This document shows, in pieces, positions 10,221 to 22,190 of a stretch of DNA of 64,000 bases. The stretch is from Notospermus geniculatus (Eukaryota > Nemertea > Pilidiophora > Heteronemertea > Lineidae): NCBI GenBank assembly GCA_002633025.1, contig NMRB01000705.1, forward strand, positions 137,400-201,399, written 5' to 3'. A program made the position numbers and the translations under genes. The notes under the pieces were generated by a model, which saw only the letters and a program-made list of their open reading frames with translations, made no database searches and was not told the DNA's origin. Positions within the stretch are counted from its first letter, which is position 1. Every line of letters begins with the position of its first letter.

Positions 10221-12950
10221 TATGTCGGCAGAGAATATCAGCAAAACTAATAACATACTAGTATGCTAAGCATGGCGCGGATACAGAGGGGGGCGCACGC
10301 CCCCTCTTATTTCGAACAATTCTTTGAGTCTCACCAAGAAATCGTCAAAAAGGATGCTTTTGATATGAATGGCCTGGAGGCGCCCCTTCTTTTGACAGAT
10401 CCTGGATCCACCCCTGCTAAGAAAATACAAATAGAGACCCTAAAACTTGAAATTGGCTTGAAGGAAGTAGTTTGCTCCTGATTTATTTACAGGGTCATTG
10501 CTAGCTTGTCCCGAAAGGCGGGGGTAACCTTTTTCAGCCAACATCTGCATGAAAACACGTTTTTCAATGACGTCAGGAGACAGGCGTTTGCCCTCCCCCA
10601 TCTCTAAGCTAGTTCTGGCCTTGCTTTGCCATGTTATTTTTTCCCTTCCGTGTGATACATGTGAGATGCTCCTTAAATCAAAAGAACTCCACCAGACAGG
10701 TGCAGGTGCATTATTAATATACGGCTTATTCCAATCATATTGATTTTACTCAGGGGTTGAAACACTCAGCCTTAACCAAATTTGCTCTGTAATGGATTAT
10801 CCATTTGAGGATGTGCAGGAGGGAACAAGCCTATGGCATTTGGGGCTCTTGGATAAATCTCAAGGTACTTGGCACAAATGGAGCGAGTCAGTCTTTGTCA
10901 AAACCTCGTTATTGTGCTAAGGCTTAGCTGTTGACATTTGGCATCATGATTTTTATATCTGGGTATAGCCCCCCCCCCCCCATCTCAAAACGGCACAGAC
11001 CAACCGTGATAGTGAATGAGCGCCACGGGACACATTTGTACCACTCAAGTGTGCCATAACAGACTACTGTGTAACCAAATTACTTCTACAACACAAAGCT
11101 TTAGGCTATGTTTTTCCCTTTTGGTTAATCGAAGAATGGGATACATCTTCAAGGCATGCTCAAGTCAGCCAAGACTTCATAGTGTCACCTCATAACCCAG
11201 GGTGCCGAACACATTATCGGATGTGCTTATCAGCAATAGTCAAGGTACATATACATGATGTGGCTAGAAGGTGACCATTTTACATGGAACGGGAGTTATT
11301 GATAGACACTAAATTTGAATGGAAAGAACATACATGTATATCTTAATGATACCCCACCGAGTAAATACCCGCCAGTTTAGTAGGATGTGGAAACAAACTG
11401 AAGGCCGTCGGACTTCAGCCACACTTTCATTAAAGTCTGACTTTTCTCAATGCTTCAAGCAAAGAGAAAGTCTAACTTAGGCTATACTTTAGGCTAAAGT
11501 CCGCCCCATCCATACGGCCCTAAATGTCCTTTTCGAACAAAGGATTGCATCTGGGAAAGAATCAAGGATTTTTTGAAAGTCCATGGTGCATGTGGACTTA
11601 ACAATTATTTATTTATTTATTTATTTATACAATGGCTGCCTGCGTGTCAAAGACACATTAAGGCTACCTAGGTATACAAATGAAAATAAAGCAGGCAATA
11701 AATAAAGCAATTTCTTTGGCTGGATGTTACAGTTAACTTGTCCATTCGATGATCTTTTGTCCAAGTACAATCCAGGAGTTGCAATTTGTTGCCAGAGAAC
11801 TTTACCCAGCGAAGCACTCCACTTGAGTTAAGAGCCATCCAAGATGGTATTCCTTCTTCATCAACGACGAGGGATAAGTAATGGAGATGGAATGAGAGGT
11901 TTCGGTTCGCCTTTGGTTACGATGAGTACCAGGCTGTCTGGCTCGTGTTTGTTGACAACTCATTGATCTAGGCTAGTTCCTCGAGTATCAAACTGAACTT
12001 CTACAAAAACTTGTGTATGGCTTTGTTGCTTACAGCCATATAACCTAACTCCAGCTAGCTTTTTCAGGTGTTTGTTGTTGATGATGATGATGATGATGGT
12101 CGTTGTGGTGTCAGTGACAACAATAACGGCAGGCAGTCAAAACAGTTGGATATGATGAAGATGATGACCATGATGGTGATGCAGTGTGATAATGATTGAA
12201 ATAGCCTTGCTGTGACTGGCTCTTTTGAAATGCGTGCTTTGTGTTCCTGTGGATGTTTTTGTCAATATATTGGCTCGTTCTTTTGTAAGATCTTTGTTCC
12301 TTGATATCCCATCCTGTAGTTACTTTGATGAGTATCTGCTGGACCCAGACAGATACTCAGACATTCGGCAGAACGAGACGTGTTGTTAATTTGTCTGACT
12401 TAACTGCTGTGCTCAAGCCCCCTGTTGAAAGTTTACCAGTTTTAGAGAGGCGGTTGATTGTGAAATGGGCGACCTGTCCTCAAATGCTGCTTCATTGTCA
12501 CCACAAATCTATCAAGCTTGCCACAGGATTGAAGCAAACTGGTCATTGGTTGGTGCAACTATGGATCATAGACTGATAGTATGTGCTAAAACCACCCTTT
12601 GCTGCCTGTCTGAACATTTTTGAAAATCCTATCAAATAACATCCATCATCTTACTCCCTCATCTATCGCTATCATTCACCTTCTTGCATGACTGTCTGGC
12701 GGCAATCTTTAAAGCCAGTCGTCGGTGGCCTCTTTATGGTCACTGGACTACGCACTTCTAACACAAGACCCAATCAGTATCGGGCCATTGCATGTTTATA
12801 TACAATTACTGTAGTTATCTTAGTTACCATCATATCAAAGTTCGTTGGATAGCCTGACGATATCAAGGAAATTGATCTTCTTCTTCGTTTTACTGCGATC
12901 ACGCTGAGTAGGGAAGAGTTTTTGATATGACTTTATGGCTGATCTTCATA
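10221..12950. repeat. Tandem duplication 1, copy B (2730 bp)
   Basis: This copy is co-linear with 7260-10124. It contains the hAT-like MITE at 10271-10416 and the C-run at 10970-10981. A private insertion at about 11603-11713 consists of an (ATTT)n tract followed by about 80 bp ending in AATAAATAAAG. It lacks the 249-bp foldback of copy A. Each copy therefore has at least one insertion the other lacks. Confidence 0.9.
11603..11713 (-). mobile_element. 5'-truncated retroelement tail (copy B only)
   Basis: Relative to copy A, copy B has about 100 extra bases here: ATTTATTTATTTATTT, then ATACAATGGCTGCCTGCG and about 60 bp more. On the minus strand this reads as a short unique segment followed by an (AAAT)n tail, the form of a 5'-truncated LINE or SINE 3' end. 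The clade cannot be named from so short a piece. Confidence 0.55.
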
Positions 12951-12978
12951 GGTTTATGAGGTTATATTTCTGGCGTAT

Positions 12979-13112
12979 GGGTCATTTCAACCTTGACTTT
13001 CTTGGGAGCCTTAGATTAGTTTGAACCAGGATCATGATGACTAAGAGGGGTCATTTCAACCGGACGTTCTTGGGAGCCTTAGATTAGTTTGAACCAGGAT
13101 GACCAAGAGCTA
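12979..13112. repeat. ~70-bp tandem duplication
   Basis: GGTCATTTCAACC, then TTCTTGGGAGCCTTAGATTA and GTTTGAACCAGGAT, occur twice with a spacing of about 70 bp. The two units differ by a few bases. It lies directly after the second 2.7-kb segment copy. Confidence 0.75.
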
Positions 13113-15263
13113 TTCAAGAAGAACTAGGTTGTCAAACTGTACACAGTGCCGAATTTCTACGCAATATCGACACTGTCATCGAACGGCATCTGCCATTTTG
13201 ATTTTCACGGCCGCGGATGGATATGTGATCAGGCCTCGCATATCACAACCGTGATACTCCGCGAAAATCAGAACCTTGCGCTCAAACAACTACATTCACG
13301 CCTAAACTTCTCCCTGCAATCGATGTGTCACAATTTCGAAGTGAATAGTAATAAATATATATTTCCCTTGACTTTATAAGTGGAATAAGTGTATAACATC
13401 TGAGGGATGTTTGGTCACGTGGGTAAACAAAACGCACGCGGCCATGGACTACTTTGGTCTCAGAATAACTGTCGAAAAACCTCGAGATATCTTGCCACAA
13501 AATGATTATGCTTTACAAATATTTTTATTGTGTCTTGCATCTAAGCCTCATTTTGACCTAAGCAGGCCTGTATAATATTATTTATGCCTTCCTGTGGGCG
13601 TATAACCGTGCACTAGATCTACTGCGCATGGCGACGCTTGCTTATTGAGTGAACGGTCGACCGCTTCACAATGGTAAGGAATCCTTACACATATTACTGC
13701 GCTGCACTTCTTTTCAACATGGCGATAGCTGATCGATACTAGAGGGTGTTATTTGGAACGCCCTCTAGTGTCAAGAATGCTAGGTTGTATATTGACCTCA
13801 GAAGAAGACCAATTCAATGACATGTTTCATTGGCTATCATTGGAGACGAAGCTTTAGAACCTGGTATACCAGTCATCTTTTTCATTACTTGAGCAGCACA
13901 TTCACATTCTTTCATCAGATCTTCAATATGTATTGACTGATGATGTTGATTATTGCATTGCAGTATGACCTTGGTTTTGGCCAGAAAAGACTGATATTGG
14001 TACAGTACATATCACACTTCGATTATGGCCACAGTATGACCGAATTATAGCTAATGCCTGGTAAATACATCTGGAGTCACTTAATCGGCAACGCTTATCC
14101 CTCAATGACGATGGCATTTCCCATTCTGGCCCCTCCTTCATGTAATAGGCAGTCTTGACCAGTGTACTTGATAATTCTGTCTGCTCTCTCTCTGTCTTAA
14201 AATATTTTTGCATGTTGGTGTCGTGTTGCTGGGATCATCTATTACTCAGCATCCACAATATGTTGGAATGTCGTAAAGCGCTGCAGTTACCGGTATATGG
14301 CGAATTCCCCAAGCGGGGTAATTCTTCATCTGTAACCCGCATGGAATATATGACTGTTTGTCAACTGAATTATCAGTTATACCAAACGGAGTTATATTTT
14401 AGCTTCTCTCCCCTGGGGAGCCATTTTTCACACCCATCATTTTCAAAACAAGAACAGCTGGGCGATCTTCCTGTTTGGTGCTGTATCAATACCCAGAACT
14501 ACAATAAATCAGCTGATATATTCAAAAAAACAAGGTAACATTCCAAACAAGTTTGTGATTTAGAATCAGCGACTACGGGTACTTCCAGAATATGTTTGCA
14601 GGCCACAAGCGTACAGACACTGTTCCACTATGATCACATAAGTTAAGATGCATTTTGACAGCCATGGGCCTGATTCATACTGGTATTCTTTTTTTATCCT
14701 TGTATAGGTTTTATGGTACATTTACACCAATCTTGTCAAGCAACATTTCATATTATCTGAAGATTTCTACTTCTATACAGAATAAGCTCAACTTACGATT
14801 CATGGCTGTACAAATGTAACCATATTAATTACACTTGGCAGTTTGAGGGGAGGCTAATATTGTATTCTCAATTACCGTTCAGGCATTATGGCTGAAGTGT
14901 CATTCTTTGGCTTGAAATGTGGTATTTGGACGTCATAACGATTGGTATTTTTTGTGGTTAAGTATCAACAGTATTGGTTGTCGGTGATTCGTTGGTGTTC
15001 TGCACATTACACAAAGACTCGGCCAGCCTCTTGAACCTCCTACTGATGATAGAGTGGAATCAGTGTCGGATGCGATGGCTGTTGTGTGAGGCCGAGAGAG
15101 ACTTGCTAAGAGTGTCTCAGACACAGGTGGGGCTCATTAAGTCAAGGGGATGATGTTCAATGGATTTCATTGATGAAGATCAGGGATACCCTCTGTACCG
15201 TATATGGTGTGCTTGTTGGTGAAGCAGCTTTTACTTGTGACACTCATTTGTGTTTCTCAGTAT
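13113..15263. other. Mostly single-copy DNA with small palindromes
   Basis: A compact hairpin lies at 13737-13773 (ACTAGAGGG...CCCTCTAGT), with a relative at 35505-35553. Near 13210 are words CGCGGATGG and TCCGCGAAAATC that look like an old foldback. An open plus-strand frame (14155-14538) ends near AACAAG|GTAAC, but nothing marks an upstream acceptor, so I do not call it an exon. Confidence 0.35.
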
Positions 15264-15272
15264 CTTTGTCTG

Positions 15273-15650
15273 TGAACTCCCTACGCAGTTGTGAGTCGCG
15301 TCCCCTTCGGTTTACTCGCTCTCCACAACTGCTTTACTTCGTGGAAGTCGCCGCGTTTGGTCAACAGATGGCGTCAGGGCCTGGCACGAGTTTTACAGCC
15401 TATCAGGACGCTGCTTTCAGAACTCTTTGGCTGTTGGCAACGGATGTTCTTGTGCTACCATGGCTACAAACCGCTCGGCCAATGAAAAAGTGTCTCAGGC
15501 CAGCTTGGTTACCGGTTGTTCGGTACTCTCATTGGTCGACTCGCTCAGCGCCATCTGTTGACCAAACATGGCAAATTTTACGAAGTTATGCAGTTGTGGA
15601 GAGCAGGTACACCGAAGGGGCTGCGGTACACAACTGCGTAAGGGAGTTTA
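15273..15650. mobile_element. 378-bp foldback with 9-bp target duplication, copy 1
   Basis: The ends TGAACTCCCTACGCAGTTGT and ACAACTGCGTAAGGGAGTTTA are inverted repeats, and pairing continues for about 60 bp or more. It is flanked by CTTTGTCTG (15264-15272) and CTTTGGCTG (15651-15659), a 9-bp target duplication with one later change. The second copy (52097-52474) has exactly the same length and its own 9-bp duplication. Long inverted repeats with a 9-bp duplication are typical of Mutator-like (MULE) derivatives. The 170-codon frame across it is a chance product. Confidence 0.88.
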
Positions 15651-16676
15651 CTTTGGCTGCAGTGTGTGTGCTTGAGTGTTAAGGGAGGTTAAAATCTGCT
15701 CTGAGAATGAAAAGAATGAGAATGATGACTTCACGTCATTAATTTTCAGTTGAAAGTTGGTTGAAGAAGTTGCAACTTGTTTGATCCAATGGTAATCCTC
15801 AGGTGATATGATATTGGAACTGTGGTGAAAATTACTACTTTCATGGTGAAGTCTGCAAATACCAACTTATCTATTCTTATTTTCATAGCGTATCTTGACC
15901 TCCCTAGTATAATGAGCTGTCTCAGTCTCTAAAGAAACGTGTTCCTTTCTGTTTTTGGACCTGGGCGAATCACTCCCAGGGGTCGCAGGTTTGGCACTCA
16001 AGGTAATGGACATTTGAGGAATCCATCTAACTGGATGAACGACTTAGTAAGTGAATTATCACCAAATTTTATTAGGTTTAACCTCAAATCTCAGGAGGAC
16101 TCCATATTATAGAACTTCCTGTCTCAGAACAATTGAAAGGTGTTTGGAACTACTTGCTCCTTGTTTCAAATGTGATTTGAGAATGTCATAATCCAATATT
16201 TGGAAATATGTGTAACTAGATTAATAACTCCCTGGGTTGAAGGGTATTTCGCAAATCGGAAGTGACACTTGTTTTGAACTTAAGATATATTCTTGAATAT
16301 ACACAAAATGAGAACTTTACCAACCAGTCAAATATTTGTGTAATCTTTGTGATTTGAACATGTAACTTGATTACATGCATGCTGAAATCCCTGGGTTCAA
16401 TGGCATTTGGCAAATGACAAGTCGATCGTTCTCAAGTTCTGCTCTTTAGGAATGATACTCTTAAAGGACTTCATCACAAACCAATCCTTGCCAGTTAAAC
16501 ATTTGTATAATCCTCCTGATTTGCCCAAAGTGTTGGGAAAGTTCAATTCTTACTCCTATAATCTCAGGTATCATGATGGAAGCTATCATTTTGATCAGGC
16601 AATCTTATTCTTCTCTTTTGGCGTGTCATCTTGGCTTTGGTATTGAGCTGAAGACAGATCCTTGTAGTTTTGTTTT

Positions 16677-18261
16677 TAACCAGGTTTTCGAAGAAAGTCC
16701 TGGTTATTAAATTACCGAAAGTGGCGGGCGGTCGGGCGTCCGGGCGGTCGGGCGGTCGGGCGTCCGGGCGTCTGCTTTTCTCTTGTCCGCCTGATAACTT
16801 AAAAACGACTTGAGATTTTCTTTTGAAATTTTTGGGACATGTTGCTTGTAAGTATACGTTGTTTCCTTTCGATATTCAGCATCATTCGATTCAAGATTTG
16901 GCCAATAGGGGGCTAAATGTGAAAACAGAAAAAGTGCTATTTCTCCTGAACGAATGGACGGATCATCACCAAATTTTTATCATAGGTATATCTAATGACG
17001 ATACATAACATAATACCCGGGTTTTTGATTTGACCTACTTTTCAAGGTGACAGAGGTCAAAGTTCGGCAAAAGTTACGAACTTGGCACGTGTCGTCGTTT
17101 TCTCACCTAGCCACTTCATACCTTGCATAAATGTGTACTAGAGGGATACCTTCTGAAATACGAAGTTTCGGGCCGATCGGACATCCAATATGGCCGCCAG
17201 GCAGCGTTACCCGAAAATCATCGAAGTGTTATAACATGGGAACGACTTGAGATTTTCTTGTGAAATTTTTTGGACATGTTGCTTGTGAGTAGACATTGTT
17301 TCCTTTCGATATTCAGCGTCATTCGATTCAAGGCTTGGCCAATAGGGGGCTAAATGTGAAAACAGGAAAACAGCTATTTCTCCTGAACAAATGGATGGAT
17401 CGTCACCAAATTTTTATCATAGGTATATCTAATGACGATACATAACATAATACCCGGGTTTTTGATTTGACCTACTTTTGAAGGTCACCGAGGTCAGAGT
17501 TGTACAAAAGTAACGAACCTGCCACAGTTCGCCATTATTTCACTGAGCAACTTCTTATCTTGCATAAATGTAGGTAAGAGGGGTACCTTCAAAAATACTG
17601 AGTTTCGGCACAATTGGACTACTAGTATGGCCGCCAGGTGGCGTAACCTGAAAAACATCTAAGTGCTATAACTCAGGGATGCCTTGACCCACACTGCTCA
17701 AACATGATATGTACCTCCTTCTAGATGACCTTTATGTACACGTCAACTTTCGGATTGATTTGACTTCCATTATGGCCACCAGGTGGCATAACCCGAAAAT
17801 CATCGAAGTGCTATAACTCTGGAATGACTTGAGCTACACTGCTAAGATTCGATTGGCTCCCTCTACATAATTTACATGTGCATGTAAAGTTTGAGCCTGA
17901 TCGGACATCCAAACTGGCCACCAGGTGGCGCAACCCAAAAATCATCAAAGTGCTATAACTCAGGAACGACTTGACCAAGAGTGCTCAAATTTGCTATATG
18001 GCTCCCTCTCGATGACATTTATGTGCATGTGAAGTTTCGGCCTGAATGGACATCAAATATGGCCACCAGGTGGCATAACCCAAAAAATAACTCAGAAATG
18101 ACTTCACCCAGATTGCTCATAACTGATATGTACCTTCATCTGTCACAAAACTATTACATGTATGTCCACCCAGGTGAGCATATAGTCCATGCACCATTTC
18201 ATTTTATTCACTAGTCCACTTCGAAAACCTGGTTATTTGCCACGCTTAGCGTGCGGCTTGT
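16677..18261 (+). mobile_element. Helentron-like element 1 with ~145-bp modules
   Basis: The 5' end TAACCAGGTTTTCGAAG (16677-16693) recurs inverted at 18219-18235, that is 26 bp inside the 3' end: an asymmetric inverted repeat of 17 perfect bases. A 5' hairpin (AACCAGG...CCTGGTT, 16678-16705) and a 3' hairpin (CACGC-TTA-GCGTG, 18241-18253) follow the same plan as Helentron-derived non-autonomous elements. The empty site in the second duplicate (about 20429-20438) reads GTTTTTATCC, so insertion between two T's fits, though a TA or TTA duplication gives the same sequence. The interior is a G/C-rich lead with repeated CGGGCGGTCGG words, then about ten degenerate modules. No protein frame is present. 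Confidence 0.85.
16795..18110 (+). repeat. Array of about ten ~145-bp modules with CTCF-like motifs
   Basis: The landmark ATAACT(C)...GAACGA or a degenerate form begins at about 16795, 16940, 17080, 17231, 17376, 17510, 17668, 17813, 17955 and 18088, so spacing is near 145 bp, with a higher-order step of about 436 bp between the first, fourth and seventh. A second landmark, TGGCCACCAGGTGGC or variants, precedes it by about 30 bp. The copy at 17918-17931 reads CCACCAGGTGGCGC, a full match to the vertebrate CTCF core CCASYAGRKGGCRS. Near matches are at 17631-17644, 17776-17789 and 18063-18076. Confidence 0.8.
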
Positions 18262-19776
18262 TATCCTATAATCTTCTGCTGAGTGTTTGGGATAAAAGAT
18301 GTCATCTCTCAGCTTGCATGACACTTGTCACTCACCACTACAGCTGATGTCCTTTTTCCAGTTCGTAAAAACGGTCCATTGGTGTCACATCGCTTTATCC
18401 CAGAAATGAACCTCTTTGTATTTGTTCCCCAGACATCTTTACCCAGTGCAGTGTTTCGTGTTCTTTCGGTCCCATAAGTATCGAATACAATTTACTTGGG
18501 CACTATAAATGTACCATGTTCTTTCTTGCTATTGTTTGTAAAGACATTTTTCGAATAGATAACCACTCATGCAACCTATGGTCACGTAATTCAAGTTCCA
18601 TGTGCTGCAGGCCATCATCTCTCAGAGTGGAAGAATGTCAAAAATAACTTCACCGTAGAGTTGGTTTTGGGCAACCACTACCGGTAATTGAATCAACAAC
18701 TGTGCTGGTCACTGGCCTAAAACTTGCCATACAAAAATAGGAGAATGGATATAAAGTAGAATTGACTGATGAATTGGCATCCAACTTTAGGTTGGCAATG
18801 CTGGAGTTCGCTTGCACATTGCATCATATCAAATGAGACCATTATTTCTTAAGCAGAGTATATTGCATAAATTCCCAGTAAAAATCATGAACAACCTTCC
18901 CAGTTCCTTCCCTTTAACATTTATTATCTATTAGCAAACTCCCTTTCTGCCTCCAGTGGTGGTGATTATTCATACTATCCAGTACACCACTTCATATAAG
19001 ATTTATTAACCAGACTGAGTGTGAACAGGCACTATTGTGGGCAATTTACCATGGTTATAACATCAATTTACTTGTCTATGACACCTCCCGCAGTGAAACA
19101 AGATGCCCATTCTGGTGTCTGGATGCCCCTAGTGTACATCATTCGGCATGAATAAGCCAATAACACTTTGTTATCTTCCACTTTCTCATGTATATATTCC
19201 ACTGTACAGAATTCATTGATTGGTTCATTCTCTACCAAACACCCTTTTTATACAGTCCTCAAACTGATTAGAAAAACTATAAATTTTGAATAACTAGGAT
19301 GTTCATGCAATGAATCCTATTATACTGTACTGATCTTGATTTTTAGAGCACTGTCAATATCTAGAAATATTTATCGCGATAACCTCACTTCAAAATCACT
19401 CGCGATACTCTTTTAAATTTTATAAGCTACTTCGCCATCATTCAGATAAATTGTTTGTTATCTTCCACTTTATCATGTATATATTCCGCTGTACAGAATT
19501 CATTTTTATACAGCCTGCCCAAAAAGCTGTTGGTTCAAATCTAACAGGTGAATAGTTTGCCCATTTGATGTTTAATGGCCAGTCCTCAAACTGATTCGAA
19601 AAACTAAATTTTGAATAACTAGGATGTTCATGCAATCAATCCTACCATACTTTACTGTACTTATCCTGCTCTAGATATTGTCGATATCTAGAAATATTTG
19701 TCACGATCACCTCACTTCAAAATCACTCGAGATACTCTTTTAAATTTTATAAGCTACTTCGCCATCATTCAAATTA

Positions 19777-22023
19777 CAAGGTAATGGACATTTGAGGAAT
19801 CCATCTAACTGGATGAACGACTTAGTAAGTGAATTATCACCAAATTTTATTAGGTTTAACCTCAAATCGCAAGAGGACTCCATATTACAGAACTTCCTGT
19901 CTCAGAACAATTGAAAGGTGTTTGGAACTATTTGCTCCTTGTTTCAAATGTGATTTGAGAATGTCATCATCCAATATTTGAAAATACGTGTAACTAGATT
20001 AATAACTCCCTGGTTGAAGGGTATTTTGCAAATCTGAAGTGACACTTGTTTTAAAGTTCTGATATTCTTGAATGATACCCAAAATGAGAACTTTACCAAT
20101 TAGTCAAATATTTGTGTAATCTTTGTGATTTGAACATGTAATTTGATTACATGCATGCTGAAATCCCTGAGTTCGATGGCATTTGGCAAATGACAAGTCG
20201 ATCGTTCTCAAGTTCTGCTCTTAGAGGACTTCATCACAAACCAATCCTTGCCAGTTAAACATTGGTATAATCCTCCTGATTTGCCCAAAGTGTTGGGAAA
20301 GTTCAATTCTTACTCCTATAATCTCAGGTATCATGATGGAAGCTATCATTTTGATCAGGCAATCTTATTCTTCTCTTTTGGCGTGTCATCTTGGCTTTGG
20401 TATTGAGCTGAAGACAGATCCTTAGTTTGTTTTTATCCCATAATCTTCTGCTGAGTGTTTGGGATAAAAGATGTCATCTCTCAGCTTGCATGACACTTGT
20501 CACTCACCACTACAGCTGATATCCTTTTTCCAGTTCGTAAAAACGATCCATTGGTGTCACATCGCTTTATCCCAGAAATGAACCTCTTTGTATTTGTTCC
20601 CCAAACATCTTTACCCAGTGCAGTGTTTCTTGCTCTTTCGGTCCCATAAGTATCGAATACAATTTACTTGGGCACTATACATGTAAATGTACCATGTTCT
20701 TTCTTGTTATTGTTTGTGAAGACATTTTTCGAATAGATAACTGTACCACTCATGCAACCTATAGTCACGTAATTCAAGTTCCATGTGCTGCAGGCCATCA
20801 TCTCTCAGAGTGGAAGAATGTCAAAAATAACTTCACCGTAGAGTTGGTTTTGGGCAACCACTACCGGTAATTGAGTCAACAACTGTGCCGGTCACTGGCC
20901 TAAAACTTGCCATACGAAAATAGGAGAATGGACAAGTAGGATTGACTGATGAATTGGCATCCAACTTTAGGCTGGCGAAGCTGGAGTTCGCTTGCACATT
21001 TCATCATACCATTATTTCTTTCAGAAGCAGAGTTTATTGAATAAATTCCCAGTAAAAATCATGAACAACCTTCCCAGTTCCTTCCCTTTAACATTTATTA
21101 TCTATTAGCAAACTCCCTTTCTGCCTCCAGTGGTGGTGATTATTCATACTATCCAGTACACCACTTCATATAAGATTTATTAACCTGACTGAGTGTGAAC
21201 AGGCACTATTGTGGGCAATTTACCATGGTTATAACATCAATTTACTTGTCTATAACACCTCCCGCAGTGAAACAAGATGCCCATTCTGGTGTCTGGATGC
21301 CCCTAGTGTACATCATTCGGCATGAATAAGCCAATAACAGTTTGTTATCTTCCACTTTCTCATGTATATATTCCGCTGTACAGAATTCATTGATTAGTTA
21401 TAACAGATTTCATTCTCTGCCAAACACCCTTTTTATACCAGCCTGCCCAAAAAGCTGTTGGTTCAAATCTAACTGGTGAATAGTTTGCCCATTTGATGTT
21501 TAATGGCCAGTCCTCAAACTGATTCGAAAAACTAAATTTTGAATAACTAGGATGTTCATGCAATGAATCCTATTATACTGTACTGATCTTGCTTTTTAGA
21601 GCACTGTCAATATCTAGAAATATTTATCGCGATAACCTCACTTCAAAATCACTCGCGATACTCTTTTAAATTTTATAAACTACTTCGCCATCATTCAGAT
21701 AAATTGTTTGTTATCTTCCACTTTATCATGTATATATTCCGCTGTACAGAATTCATTTTTATACAGCCTGCCCAAAAAGCTGTTGGTTCAAATCTAACAG
21801 GTGAATAGTTTGCCCATGTTTAATGGCCAGTCCTCAAACTGATTCGAAAAACTAAATTTTGAATAACTAGGATGTTCATGCAATCAATCCTACCATACTT
21901 TACTGTACTTATCCTGCTCTAGATATTGTCAATATCTAGAAATATTTGTCACGATCACCTCACTTCAAAATCACTCGAGATACTCTTTTAAATTTTATAA
22001 GCTACTTCGCCATCATTCAAATT
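19777..22023. repeat. Tandem duplication 2, copy B with the empty site
   Basis: This is an uninterrupted 2.25-kb copy of the unit. At 20421-20440 it reads CTTAGTTTGTTTTTATCCCA where copy A carries the Helentron-like element, so it records the pre-insertion site. The internal nested duplication is also present (blocks at about 21341-21705 and 21706-22023), so the nested event came before the larger duplication. Confidence 0.92.
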
Positions 22024-22190
22024 GCCAATAACTCTTGGAGTATTTCCTTCCACCACGCAGGTGACTGTGGTTTTGAACCAATGTGAAATTTGTGAATTAT
22101 GACAGTTTGAAGCAGTTCATATAGTCTCCCAAGATGTTAAGATTCTGACTTCCTGATCACTGTGTTTTACTGGTACACGGGTGATGCATA

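Larger units (their letters stand above)
15999..19776. repeat. Tandem duplication 2, copy A (interrupted)
   Basis: The 15999-16676 part and the 18262-19775 part together align with 19777-22023. They are separated by the 1585-bp Helentron-like element. The copy starts CAAGGTAATGGACATTTGAG and ends GCCATCATTCAAATT. Its last 600 bp holds a nested duplication: two related blocks at about 19168-19454 and 19455-19775 share TTGTTATCTTCCACTTT and later ATATCTAGAAATATTT. Confidence 0.92.

Noticed and set aside
13650-13700. Start-codon and donor context near ATGGCGACGCTTGC and CAATGGTAAGG
   Set aside because: The first frame closes almost at once, and GTAAGGAATCCTTAC is simply a short palindrome.
15170-15682. 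170-codon plus frame
   Set aside because: It coincides with the 378-bp foldback, and the relative at 52 kb gives open frames with many differences in length and frame. The openness follows from the repeat, not from protein selection.
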